From positions 18,633 through 82,632 of the forward strand of contig DASTUF010000014.1 of assembly GCA_035759745.1 (NCBI GenBank): a DNA stretch of 64,000 nucleotides. The letters run 5' to 3'. How positions within the stretch are numbered: position 1 is the stretch's first letter; the number at the start of each line of letters is the position of its first letter. The notes below the pieces were generated by a model, which was not told the origin of the DNA, did not search any database, and worked only from the letters and a program-made list of their open reading frames with translations. The position numbers and the translations under genes were made by a program. Below are positions 40,877 to 48,400 of the stretch, piece after piece. This stretch comes from CAMLHP01 sp035759745. GTDB lineage: Bacteria; Gemmatimonadota; Gemmatimonadetes; Gemmatimonadales; GWC2-71-9.

Positions 40877-43426
40877 ATGCACCCCACCCGCGACCATCAT
40901 CTTCCCGTCGATCCCGAGGCCTACCGCCGAGCACCGCATCGGCACGGCCGGGTCATCGTCATCGCCCCCACGCGCGCCGCGTGTGAGACCATCGAACTGG
41001 CGCTGGGTCTGCACCTCGACACCCTGTTGGAACGGGAGCACGGGACCGAGCTGCGCACCTGGGCCGAGGCGGGGCTGGCGTTCGGCATCGTAGCGGGCAC
41101 CGGCACCGGCAAGACGCTGGGCATACGGCCGATCGCCGAGGCGATTCTGCGGGAGTCGCTGAGGGTCGGGGTAGTGAATCGTGAGCGCGAAGCCACGCCC
41201 GAGACGCCGTCATGGAACGTGGTGATCGTCACCACCGGCATCGCCCGGCGCTGGTTCCAGGACGAGCTGATCAGCGGCCACGACACCGTGATCGTGGACG
41301 AGATCCACCAGACGTCCGCGGAACTGGAGCTGTGCCTCGCCCTCGGCAAGCGGGCCGGCTGTCGATTCATCTGGCTCAGCGCCACGGTCGATCCCTCCTT
41401 CTATTCCAGCTACCTCCAGAGCCGCGAAGTGCTGGAGACGTCGGCCTTCGACCCGAAGCTCAAGGCACGGGTCGAGGTGGTGGCGAAGAAGCCGCAGGAG
41501 TTCCTGGACGCGGAATTCGTACGCCGAGCCATCAAGCAGAAGCGGGGCGTGGCGGTGTTCGTGCCGACCCGCGCTGAAGTCGAGCAACTCGCCGAAGGAC
41601 TGGGGGAGCAGTGGAAGAGGCTTACCACCGCGTTCTACCACGGGGGCGAGCCGATTCGGGTAATCCGGCCCTTCCTGGAAGGGGAGGTGGAGCATCCGTG
41701 GCTGCTGGCGATGACCGCCGCGGGCCAGAGTGCGCTCAATCTTCGCGGGCTCGACACCGTGGTGATCTACGACGCGCGCTACGGCAACGTGGTGGACCGC
41801 GGGCGCAATGTGCTCCACCGGCTCTACCTCGGCGCCAACGAGATCCTGCAAATGGCGGGGCGGGTGCACGGGCGGGTGCGCAATGGTGAGGTCTGGATTC
41901 TCAGCGATCGAGACCTGCACTTCGAGGCGCTCCGTCCGGGGCCGCCGGAGTTCCAGCTGGCGGGTGACGCCGAGCGGGTGGCGGTGACCTGCGCCGCGAT
42001 CGGGGTCGATGCATCGGAGCTCGACCTGCCGGTGCCGCTGGACCGGATCGCCTATCGCCGCGCGGTTGAACTGCTCACCAGCCGGGGGCTGATCGAGAAC
42101 GGCCGCCTCACGGGCTACGGCAAGTCGGTCGAGGCGATGCCGGTGGACCGTTCGTGGGGCGAGATGCTGGTGAGTGCCGAAGGCGACCTGGTGCCGGTGG
42201 TGGCGGTATGCTCCAACATCGACTCCCTGCACCGGATGACCCGCGACGAGCGCGACCTGCACGGGCTGGTGGCCAACGGCAGCGACCACCTCACGGCCTA
42301 CAACGTGTTCGCTGAAGCGGTGAACCAGCACGGGTACCTGGGCGAAGTGTACGGGCTGCCGCGCCACCTGTTCGAGGACGGACTGGCCGACTGGGCTGAG
42401 CGGCGGGGTGTCCTGGTCAAGGCCATCGAGGACATCGCGCTGGGCACGGCGTCGGTGTATCGGGCTCTGGAGCTGCCGCTGCCGAAGACCTTTGCCCACG
42501 CATCGAAGGATGTCCGGCAGCAGTTCTCCGAACTGGTCGCGCGGATCATGCCGTTCGACCTGGTGATGGACGAGCGCACGGCCAGCGGACAGGAGGCTCG
42601 GGTCTCGCGCACGTCGGTGGCGGGCAGCTGGGGCGCGGTGGCAGGATCGCTGCGCTGGTTTGCCGACCGCTGGGGGACGCCGCGTGCCGCCATCGAGGGC
42701 ACCACGCTGTCGTACGAGCTGGTGCAGCGCCACGCCACGTGGGGACCACCGGTGCTGGAGGTGGGAGGGCCGAGGAAGCACCAGCGAGTGCAGGTGGCAC
42801 GCACCCGCGAGTACTTCGGCTTCGAGCTGGACAGCGACAGGAAGTCGATCGAAGGTCGCTTTCCTGCCGAGCACCAGGAGGCGGCGCTCAAGGCTCTGGC
42901 GTCGGCGCTGCTGGCCGGTGACACGGTGCACTCCGACCAGGGGCGCATCCGCCGCGCCGCCGAAACGCTGGACGAATACTGGCGCCGGAGTGGCGGGCGG
43001 CTCGCGGTCGCGTCGGAGGAATCGCTGCAGGCGCTGGTCGCCTCGCAACTCGAGGCCGAGGGCGTGAACAGCTGGGAGACGTTTATCCGCGCGCGGGTCG
43101 CGCTCGATATGGATGCGCTGATCGACAACGCGATGCGGGCGGAGCTGGACGCGCTGCCTAACAGCGCCCGGATCAAGGGCGACGTGGTCCCGCTGACCTA
43201 CGACGTGGTGAAGGGCAGGGCGGTGGTGCGGTTGACCTTGCGTGAGGGCCAGGTGCGCCGAGTGCGCGCCGGGGACCTGCCGGAAGTGGACCGGCCGCTG
43301 GTCTTCGAGGTCCGTCGGGGAAACCACGGGCCGCTCAGGGCCGATACGCTGGACGATCTGCGGTCGCAGCTGGAGCGGCAGCCGCCCCGCCGGCATCAGC
43401 AGCACCGGCGAGGCGGGCGGCGCTAG
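40877..43426 (+). CDS. DEAH-box helicase, HrpA/HrpB-like
   Basis: 849 residues. Walker A GTGTGKT (K79), DEIH (141-144), SAT (168-170) and the arginine-finger motif QMAGRVHGR identify an SF2 DEAH helicase. A ~70-residue segment with its own VIVIAPTRAACETIE precedes the Walker A. The ~430 residues after the helicase core differ from E. coli HrpA/HrpB and contain no domain I can name. Likely an ATP-dependent RNA helicase. Confidence 0.85.
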   Translation: MHPTRDHHLPVDPEAYRRAPHRHGRVIVIAPTRAACETIELALGLHLDTLLEREHGTELRTWAEAGLAFGIVAGTGTGKTLGIRPIAEAILRESLRVGVVNREREATPETPSWNVVIVTTGIARRWFQDELISGHDTVIVDEIHQTSAELELCLALGKRAGCRFIWLSATVDPSFYSSYLQSREVLETSAFDPKLKARVEVVAKKPQEFLDAEFVRRAIKQKRGVAVFVPTRAEVEQLAEGLGEQWKRLTTAFYHGGEPIRVIRPFLEGEVEHPWLLAMTAAGQSALNLRGLDTVVIYDARYGNVVDRGRNVLHRLYLGANEILQMAGRVHGRVRNGEVWILSDRDLHFEALRPGPPEFQLAGDAERVAVTCAAIGVDASELDLPVPLDRIAYRRAVELLTSRGLIENGRLTGYGKSVEAMPVDRSWGEMLVSAEGDLVPVVAVCSNIDSLHRMTRDERDLHGLVANGSDHLTAYNVFAEAVNQHGYLGEVYGLPRHLFEDGLADWAERRGVLVKAIEDIALGTASVYRALELPLPKTFAHASKDVRQQFSELVARIMPFDLVMDERTASGQEARVSRTSVAGSWGAVAGSLRWFADRWGTPRAAIEGTTLSYELVQRHATWGPPVLEVGGPRKHQRVQVARTREYFGFELDSDRKSIEGRFPAEHQEAALKALASALLAGDTVHSDQGRIRRAAETLDEYWRRSGGRLAVASEESLQALVASQLEAEGVNSWETFIRARVALDMDALIDNAMRAELDALPNSARIKGDVVPLTYDVVKGRAVVRLTLREGQVRRVRAGDLPEVDRPLVFEVRRGNHGPLRADTLDDLRSQLERQPPRRHQQHRRGGRR

Positions 43427-43430
43427 CGCG

Positions 43431-43934
43431 TCAGTGGCCCCGCGTCTCTCCCGGCGCGAGATGCGTGGCCAGCCCCACGCCCTGCAGTCCCTTCGGCAGC
43501 GCGCCCTCGATGCCGGCGAGGTTGATGGTCTGGGCGTACAGGGTCTGGATCCCCTTCAGGGTCTCGGCCTCGTCGGCTTCGGCCACGTCAGGGAGCGTGA
43601 CGCGCCCAGCGATGACCGCGGGCAGGAGGGGGTGCCAGTGCCTCTGCTGGTCGCGGGGCAGCGCGGCGAAGTGCGCCGAGTCGATGGCCCATTCCACTTC
43701 CACGAGCGGCGCTCCCTCGCTGGTGGTGCGAAACACCAGCCCTTGCAGGACACCCGGCTCCAGCTGCTTGAACCAGTGATGGGCCTCGTAGCGGACGCCA
43801 TCGAGCCAGTGGATGGCGTGCACGTGAGTGGTGAACTGACTGAGCGGATTGGTGGGCGTGGTGTCCTGCGCGGCGAGGCCCGCGGGAGCGAGCAGCAGGG
43901 CGGCCAGCGCGACCGCGTTAGGCAAGCGGATCAT
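43431..43934 (-). CDS. OBAP/DUF1264-family secreted protein
   Basis: 167 residues. Signal peptide (ALAALLLAPAGLAAQ). The core HVHAIHWLDGVRYEAHHWFK (in part), GVLQGLVF, VEWAID and RHWHPLLPAVIAG matches the DUF1264 family (plant oil-body-associated proteins and bacterial relatives). Function unknown; the repeated His residues could bind metal. It is divergent from the MarR gene, and a palindrome lies between them. Confidence 0.78.
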   Translation of the reverse strand: MIRLPNAVALAALLLAPAGLAAQDTTPTNPLSQFTTHVHAIHWLDGVRYEAHHWFKQLEPGVLQGLVFRTTSEGAPLVEVEWAIDSAHFAALPRDQQRHWHPLLPAVIAGRVTLPDVAEADEAETLKGIQTLYAQTINLAGIEGALPKGLQGVGLATHLAPGETRGH

Positions 43935-43960
43935 GACTGGACTCCGGTAAAAGGTTGACT

Positions 43961-43989
43961 ACAATACTTAGGAGTCCTAACTATATTGT
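43961..43989. promoter_or_regulatory. Palindromic operator with divergent promoter elements
   Basis: ACAATACTTAGGA - G - TCCTAACTATATTGT: an inverted repeat with perfect core TTAGGAGTCCTAA (43968-43980). TTGACT (43955-43960) lies to the left on the plus strand and TTGACA (43992-43987) on the minus strand, as -35 candidates for both directions. Its site between marR and the OBAP gene fits a MarR operator that controls both. Confidence 0.6.
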
Positions 43990-44003
43990 CAAGCGGAGAT
44001 CAT

Positions 44004-44756
44004 GTGACCACTCGACTCGGCCCTCCCCGGCCAACCGAACCCGCCCTCGCTGACCAGGTCTTCACTGGCCTGGCCAAGATGGGCATCGCCCTGCGCAGCC
44101 AGGCGTGGGATACGTGGGGCCCCCAGGAGCTGACCCCAACCCAGGGTGCCATTCTCGCGGTGCTGGCGCGGCGCGGCGAGGCGGTCCGTCCTGGCGCCAT
44201 CGCCCGGGAGCTTGCAGTGACTGCGCCGACGGTGAGTGACTCGGTGAAGGTGCTGGCGGCGAAGGGGCTGCTGCAGGTGAGAAGGGCAGCCGACGATTCC
44301 CGGGCCCGGGCCATCACCCTGACGGACCGTGGACGGCGGGCAGCCAGGCAGACGCGGGAGCTCCCCGAGGCCATGGCGCAGGCGGCAGCCGCGCTCAACC
44401 TGGACGAACAGGCGGCGCTGCTCAAGGCGCTGATGACGATGATCCGGGAGCTTCAGGTGACGGGGAAGCTGCCGGCGGCGCGGATGTGTGTGACCTGCAG
44501 GTTCTTCCGGCCCAACGCTCATCCGGGCAAGCCGATGCCGCACCATTGCGACTTCGTTGATGCCGCTTTTGGCGACCGTGCACTCCGGCTCGACTGTCCG
44601 GAGCACGAGCGCGCCGAGCTGGCGGCGATGGATCAGGCGTGGGAAGAGTTTCGGGAGGCGCCACTCAGTCGTGGCCGGGCCGACCTTACGCCGGAAGCAG
44701 CGTCAGCCACCAGCGGTCGAAGCCCTCGTGGAGGGCGCCGCGCGACGAACCGATGA
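44004..44756 (+). CDS. MarR-type regulator with a cysteine-rich C-terminal segment
   Basis: 250 residues. Winged-helix MarR domain (about 15-150: LTPTQGAILAVLARRGEAV, PGAIARELAVTAPTVSDSVKVL in part, DDSRARAITLTDRGRRA). After it comes CVTCRFFRPNAHPGKPMPHHCDF and DCPEH, a C-x2-C, H-H-C and C pattern that may bind a metal or sense redox state. The GTG at 44004 has GGAG upstream. The ~70-base 3' end overlaps the convergent TetR gene. Confidence 0.85.
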   Translation: MTTRLGPPRPTEPALADQVFTGLAKMGIALRSQAWDTWGPQELTPTQGAILAVLARRGEAVRPGAIARELAVTAPTVSDSVKVLAAKGLLQVRRAADDSRARAITLTDRGRRAARQTRELPEAMAQAAAALNLDEQAALLKALMTMIRELQVTGKLPAARMCVTCRFFRPNAHPGKPMPHHCDFVDAAFGDRALRLDCPEHERAELAAMDQAWEEFREAPLSRGRADLTPEAASATSGRSPRGGRRATNR

Positions 44757-45219
44757 GCATCGCCGCACCCAGTCCGTCCAGCATGGCCCACGTGGCGCGG
44801 GCCTCGGCGCTGGTGACCACAGGAAGAGTGAGTGCACTGGCAATGGCTGCGGCGAAAACGGCGAGTTGGTCGGCGCCAGGCTCGAGTGCGGAGCGGACCA
44901 CCTTGTCGCTTGCGCCGAGGAGTGAAAGTCGCGCAGCGAGCTCGCCGGAGGATTCCTCGCGTTCCAGTTCCTTCCACAGTCGATCCAGCGCGGTGGTTCC
45001 GGTCCCGGTCAGCACCCCGGTGCGCTGATCGGCCGCGTCGTGGACCAGCGATCGGGCGACTTCCGCCAGCAGCGCAGTGCGGCCCTTGAAGTGGTAGTGC
45101 ACCAGGCCCTTGGCGCATCCTGCCGCACGCGCGACACGCTCGGTGCTCCACGCATCCAGCCCTCCCCGGGTGAGGAGGGTGCGCGCAGCATCGAGGATCC
45201 GCGCGCGCTTGTCGCTCAT
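44686..45219 (-). CDS. TetR-family regulator
   Basis: 177 residues. HTH: RARILDAARTLLTRGG, TERVARAAGCAKGLVHYHFKGRTALLAE (in part). The C-terminal ligand domain is divergent. ATG 45219 overlaps the stop of the ArsR gene (ATGA), so it is the last gene of the TauE-MBL-ArsR-TetR unit. Confidence 0.87.
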   Translation of the reverse strand: MSDKRARILDAARTLLTRGGLDAWSTERVARAAGCAKGLVHYHFKGRTALLAEVARSLVHDAADQRTGVLTGTGTTALDRLWKELEREESSGELAARLSLLGASDKVVRSALEPGADQLAVFAAAIASALTLPVVTSAEARATWAMLDGLGAAMLIGSSRGALHEGFDRWWLTLLPA

Positions 45220-45542
45220 ACCTCGCGCACCGCCTGCCGGTCGCGCTCGAGTTCCTGCTCGACGCGGCCGCACATGATGTCACAGAGCTGGGCGATCTCC
45301 TGGTCGGCGATGCCGTAACGCACAAATGGACCTTCCCTCTGGCGGCGAACCAGCCCGGCCGCGTGAAGGATCTGGAGATGGCGGGACAGGTTGGCCTGGC
45401 TCAGCCCCGACGCGTCGCCCAGCTGGCTGACGGTCTGGTCGCCCCGGGTGCGCAGCAGCTCGACGATGCGCAGCCGCCCAGGCTCCCCCAGCGCCTTGAA
45501 GCGGGCCGCCATGTGGCGGACGAAGGGATCGCTCCAGCTCAC
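45216..45542 (-). CDS. ArsR-family regulator
   Basis: 108 residues, winged helix (FKALGEPGRLRIVELLRTRG, LSQANLSRHLQILHAAGLV). The metal motif ELCVCDL of ArsR proper is absent; a C-x3-C pair (CDIMC) lies in the last helix, where persulfide-sensing relatives carry a Cys. With sulfur genes upstream, a sulfide/persulfide sensor is plausible. GTG 45542 overlaps the preceding stop (GTGA). Confidence 0.86.
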   Translation of the reverse strand: MSWSDPFVRHMAARFKALGEPGRLRIVELLRTRGDQTVSQLGDASGLSQANLSRHLQILHAAGLVRRQREGPFVRYGIADQEIAQLCDIMCGRVEQELERDRQAVREV

Positions 45543-46972
45543 GCGCCCACTTCCTCCTCGGCGTGCTCCACCGGATGGCCCTGCTTCTTCCAGGCCCCGA
45601 ATCCACCAACCAGGTTGATCACGTTCTCGATGCCCTGCGCCTGCAGCACGCTCGCGGCGATGCTCGAGCGCCCTCCCCCCTGGCAATGCAGCACCAGCGG
45701 CCGGCCCTCGGGCACCTCGTCGATGCGATCCTGCAGCTCGCCAAGAGGGATGTTCGGGACGCCAGGGAGATGCCCCGCCTTCCATTCGTGGCGGTCTCGC
45801 ACGTCGAGAACCACGGCATCTTCGGCTTCGGCAGCGAGGTCCGCCGGTGTCATCTGCCGCACCGACTGCAGCGCCCCGCCGCCAGCAGCCCACTCTTCCA
45901 GCGCTTCGGCCGGAGCCCAGCTGCCCAGCCGGTCAAGCCCGATCATGGCGAGATCCCTGCGTGCCTCGGCCAGCTTCGATTCGTCGGCGATGATGAGGTG
46001 AAAGTCCCGATCGTACGGGATCAGCCAGCCGGCCCACTTGGTGAATGACTTGTTCATCGGAATGCTGATGGTGCCGGGCACATGCCCCGTCGCGAAGTCC
46101 GTGGCTGGCCGGGTATCCACCACCACGTCGCCCACGGTTGCGCGCCGCAGGAGCGTGTCGATGTTGGTGTGCTCGGGTGCCGCCTGTTCGCCCAGGATGC
46201 GGGGCCCCTCGCGATTCATGCGCTTCATTTCGGCGAAGTACTTCGGTGGTTCAGGCTGCCCCGCCAGCACTGCGTTCACGAACTCCTGCTCAGCACTTAT
46301 GCTGAGCGCCCAGTTGACCAGTCGCTCGTAACCCAGCGTGGACTGCGGCACCGCCCCCAGCGCCTTGCCGCAGGCAGAGCCGGCGCCATGGCCGGGCCAG
46401 ACCTGCAGGTAGTCCGGGAGCGGCGCGAGGTTCCGCAGTGACTGGAACAGCTGGCGGGCGCCCGCTTCCATCGTCCCCTGGATCTTCGCGGCTCGCTCCA
46501 GCAGGTCGGGCCGGCCGACGTCGCCGACGAACAGGAAGTCACCTGTGAACATCCCCATAGGCCGTTCGGTGGCTGCGCGGTCCGTCACCATGAACGAGAG
46601 GTGCTCGGGCGTGTGTCCCGGCGTATGCATCGCCTTCACCTGGATGTTGCCGACGTCGAACGTGTCACCGTCGTGCAGAATGACCGCGTCATCCGACTCG
46701 GCGAACGCGTACTGCCACTCGGGGCCGCCCTCGCCTGACAGGTACAGCTGGGCACCGGCCGCGCGCGCCAGCTCACGGCTGCCGCTCGCGAAATCGGCGT
46801 GGATGTGGGTCTCGGTGACATGCGCGACCAGCATCCCTTCGGCATGGGCCGCATCGAGGTACTGGGCGATGTCGCGGTTGGGATCAACTACCAGCGCCTC
46901 ACCGGTGATGGAACAGCCGATGAGATAGCTCGCCTGGGCCAGCTTGGGATCGTAGAACAAGCGAAACAGCAT
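45539..46972 (-). CDS. MBL-fold hydrolase with two rhodanese domains (persulfide dioxygenase-like)
   Basis: 477 residues. Metallo-beta-lactamase fold (1-235) with THIHADFASG, HTPGHTPEH, GDFLFVGDVGRPDL and the distal GHG. Two rhodanese domains follow: the first (about 265-350) lacks the Cys, the second (about 365-470) has the active Cys in LHCQGGGRSS. Related enzymes oxidise glutathione or low-molecular-weight persulfide to sulfite, and rhodanese moves sulfane sulfur. The next gene upstream is a sulfite exporter type, which fits. Confidence 0.88.
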   Translation of the reverse strand: MLFRLFYDPKLAQASYLIGCSITGEALVVDPNRDIAQYLDAAHAEGMLVAHVTETHIHADFASGSRELARAAGAQLYLSGEGGPEWQYAFAESDDAVILHDGDTFDVGNIQVKAMHTPGHTPEHLSFMVTDRAATERPMGMFTGDFLFVGDVGRPDLLERAAKIQGTMEAGARQLFQSLRNLAPLPDYLQVWPGHGAGSACGKALGAVPQSTLGYERLVNWALSISAEQEFVNAVLAGQPEPPKYFAEMKRMNREGPRILGEQAAPEHTNIDTLLRRATVGDVVVDTRPATDFATGHVPGTISIPMNKSFTKWAGWLIPYDRDFHLIIADESKLAEARRDLAMIGLDRLGSWAPAEALEEWAAGGGALQSVRQMTPADLAAEAEDAVVLDVRDRHEWKAGHLPGVPNIPLGELQDRIDEVPEGRPLVLHCQGGGRSSIAASVLQAQGIENVINLVGGFGAWKKQGHPVEHAEEEVGA

Positions 46973-46990
46973 GGGGCGAACAGGCTCCTT

Positions 46991-47779
46991 TCAGGGCTGC
47001 GCAACCGGCGCCGGTGGCTCTCCGCCTGGCAGCGCATCGCGATTCTGGTAGAACACGTAGGCGCCAACCACCAGAAGGAAGATGGCGAAGGCACGCTTGA
47101 GCTGGGCCGGCGTCGCGACCCGCACCACCCGGGTGCCCAGCAGTATGCCGCAGAGTGCGATCGCAGTGAAGAGCGCGACAGGACCCCAGGGAATGTCCAC
47201 CTGACCGGCATAGCCCAGGAACCCCGCCAGCGTGTTCAGCACGATCACGAGGAGTGACGTGCCTATCGCTTCCTTGATCGGAATGCCGGCAAAGAGCACC
47301 AGCGCCGGCACCATCAGGAACCCGCCGCCGACACCGGCGAGCCCGGTGATGGTTCCAACACCGAGGCCGATGGGCACCAGCCAGAGTTCGCCTCGGGGAG
47401 CGTCCGGCCCATCGCCGCTCCGGCCAGCGGTGCGGAACATCGAGAGCGAAGCGGCCATCATGACGATAGCGAGAAACGCCAACTGGGCCGAGCCGCTCCA
47501 CAGCGGCGACAGGAAGCGAGCCGAGAGGAACGCAGCCAGCATCGCCGCCGGGCCGAGGATCAGTGCGGTGCGCCAGCGGACCCGCCCTTCGCGCGCGTGG
47601 CCCAGCACGCCAGCCAGGCTGGCTGCGCCAACCACCGGGAAGCTCATGGCGATGGCCTGCTTGGCACCGAATCCCATGACGTAGACGAGAATCGGGACCG
47701 TCAGGGTGGAGCCGCCACCGCCGAGGGTGCCGAGCGCCAGGCCCATGAGTAACGCCAAGGCGTATCCGAAGAGGATCAA
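46991..47779 (-). CDS. TauE/SafE-family sulfite/anion exporter
   Basis: 262 residues from TTG 47779, eight or so membrane segments. Two halves each carry the family motif (GTLGGGGSTLTVPIL; GLAGVGGGFLMVPAL). Exports sulfite or organosulfonates in characterised members. The TTG start is chosen because a TATACT box (47815-47810) puts the transcript start near 47803; a longer frame to GTG 47866 would begin upstream of it. First gene of the sulfur unit. Confidence 0.85.
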   Translation of the reverse strand: MILFGYALALLMGLALGTLGGGGSTLTVPILVYVMGFGAKQAIAMSFPVVGAASLAGVLGHAREGRVRWRTALILGPAAMLAAFLSARFLSPLWSGSAQLAFLAIVMMAASLSMFRTAGRSGDGPDAPRGELWLVPIGLGVGTITGLAGVGGGFLMVPALVLFAGIPIKEAIGTSLLVIVLNTLAGFLGYAGQVDIPWGPVALFTAIALCGILLGTRVVRVATPAQLKRAFAIFLLVVGAYVFYQNRDALPGGEPPAPVAQP

Positions 47780-47809
47780 GCGGATTCCATTTAAGGATTC
47801 AAGTATATG

Positions 47810-47815
47810 AGTATA
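47810..47815 (-). promoter_or_regulatory. -10 box of the TauE-MBL-ArsR-TetR unit
   Basis: TATACT on the minus strand, with a weak -35 (TTGCGT) 15 bases upstream. Just downstream, CATATACTTGAAT and neighbouring AT-rich half-sites could be the ArsR operator. Confidence 0.4.
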
Positions 47816-47944
47816 GGCTAGTGTCCCGTGACGCAAGTCACAGCCTGAATCTGTGTCAGGATGCACCGTATAGACGACTCCCTAATGGGAGCTAGGTTGT
47901 CACGATGTGAAACCCTGGATTCCCGTGAGCGTAATCGATATCAG

Positions 47945-48400
47945 ATGACTGACACACAAACTCAGAACGGCATGCCCTCTGTCTTTTCGCCGCTGGCCAA
48001 GGCTCTCCTCGACGGTTTCGCCGAGGGCGTTGTGGTCTTTGATGCCGAGGGCAAGATGCTGTACGCGAATTCCCAGGCCCGGCTGACTCTGAACGAGGCG
48101 GACCTGAGCGACACTGCCACCGACCTCCTGCCACGACTGGCGAGTGTCGGTGGACGCTTGCAGCCGCTCCGGATCGGCGCGCTCGAGGTGGGCGAGGCAA
48201 TGTTTCTCCCGGGCCAGGAAGGCCCGACCACGCTGGCCGACCGCGAACGTGAGGCTATCGTTCGCACCCTGGATGCGCATAATTGGAAGCTCGCGGAGAC
48301 GGCGCGCGAGCTGGGTATCAGTCGAACCACGCTCTGGCGGCGGCTCAAGGCATATGGGCTTCACCGTGACGGCCGGAGCAAATGGGCGCATTCGTCCTAG
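47945..48400 (+). CDS. PAS - Fis-type HTH regulator
   Basis: 151 residues. A short PAS-like domain (LDGFAEGVVVFDAEGKMLYAN in part) is followed by a Fis/NtrC-type helix-turn-helix (REREAIVRTLDAHNWK, ETARELGISRTTLWRRLKAYG). There is no AAA+ domain. Divergent from the sulfur unit, it may control it or itself. The ATG at 47945 is chosen over a longer GTG-free upstream frame. The next gene starts inside its last codons. Confidence 0.8.
   Translation: MTDTQTQNGMPSVFSPLAKALLDGFAEGVVVFDAEGKMLYANSQARLTLNEADLSDTATDLLPRLASVGGRLQPLRIGALEVGEAMFLPGQEGPTTLADREREAIVRTLDAHNWKLAETARELGISRTTLWRRLKAYGLHRDGRSKWAHSS

Noticed and set aside
45216..45542. Arsenic-resistance regulator
   Set aside because: The ArsR metal motif and any arsenic genes are absent; neighbours are sulfur genes.
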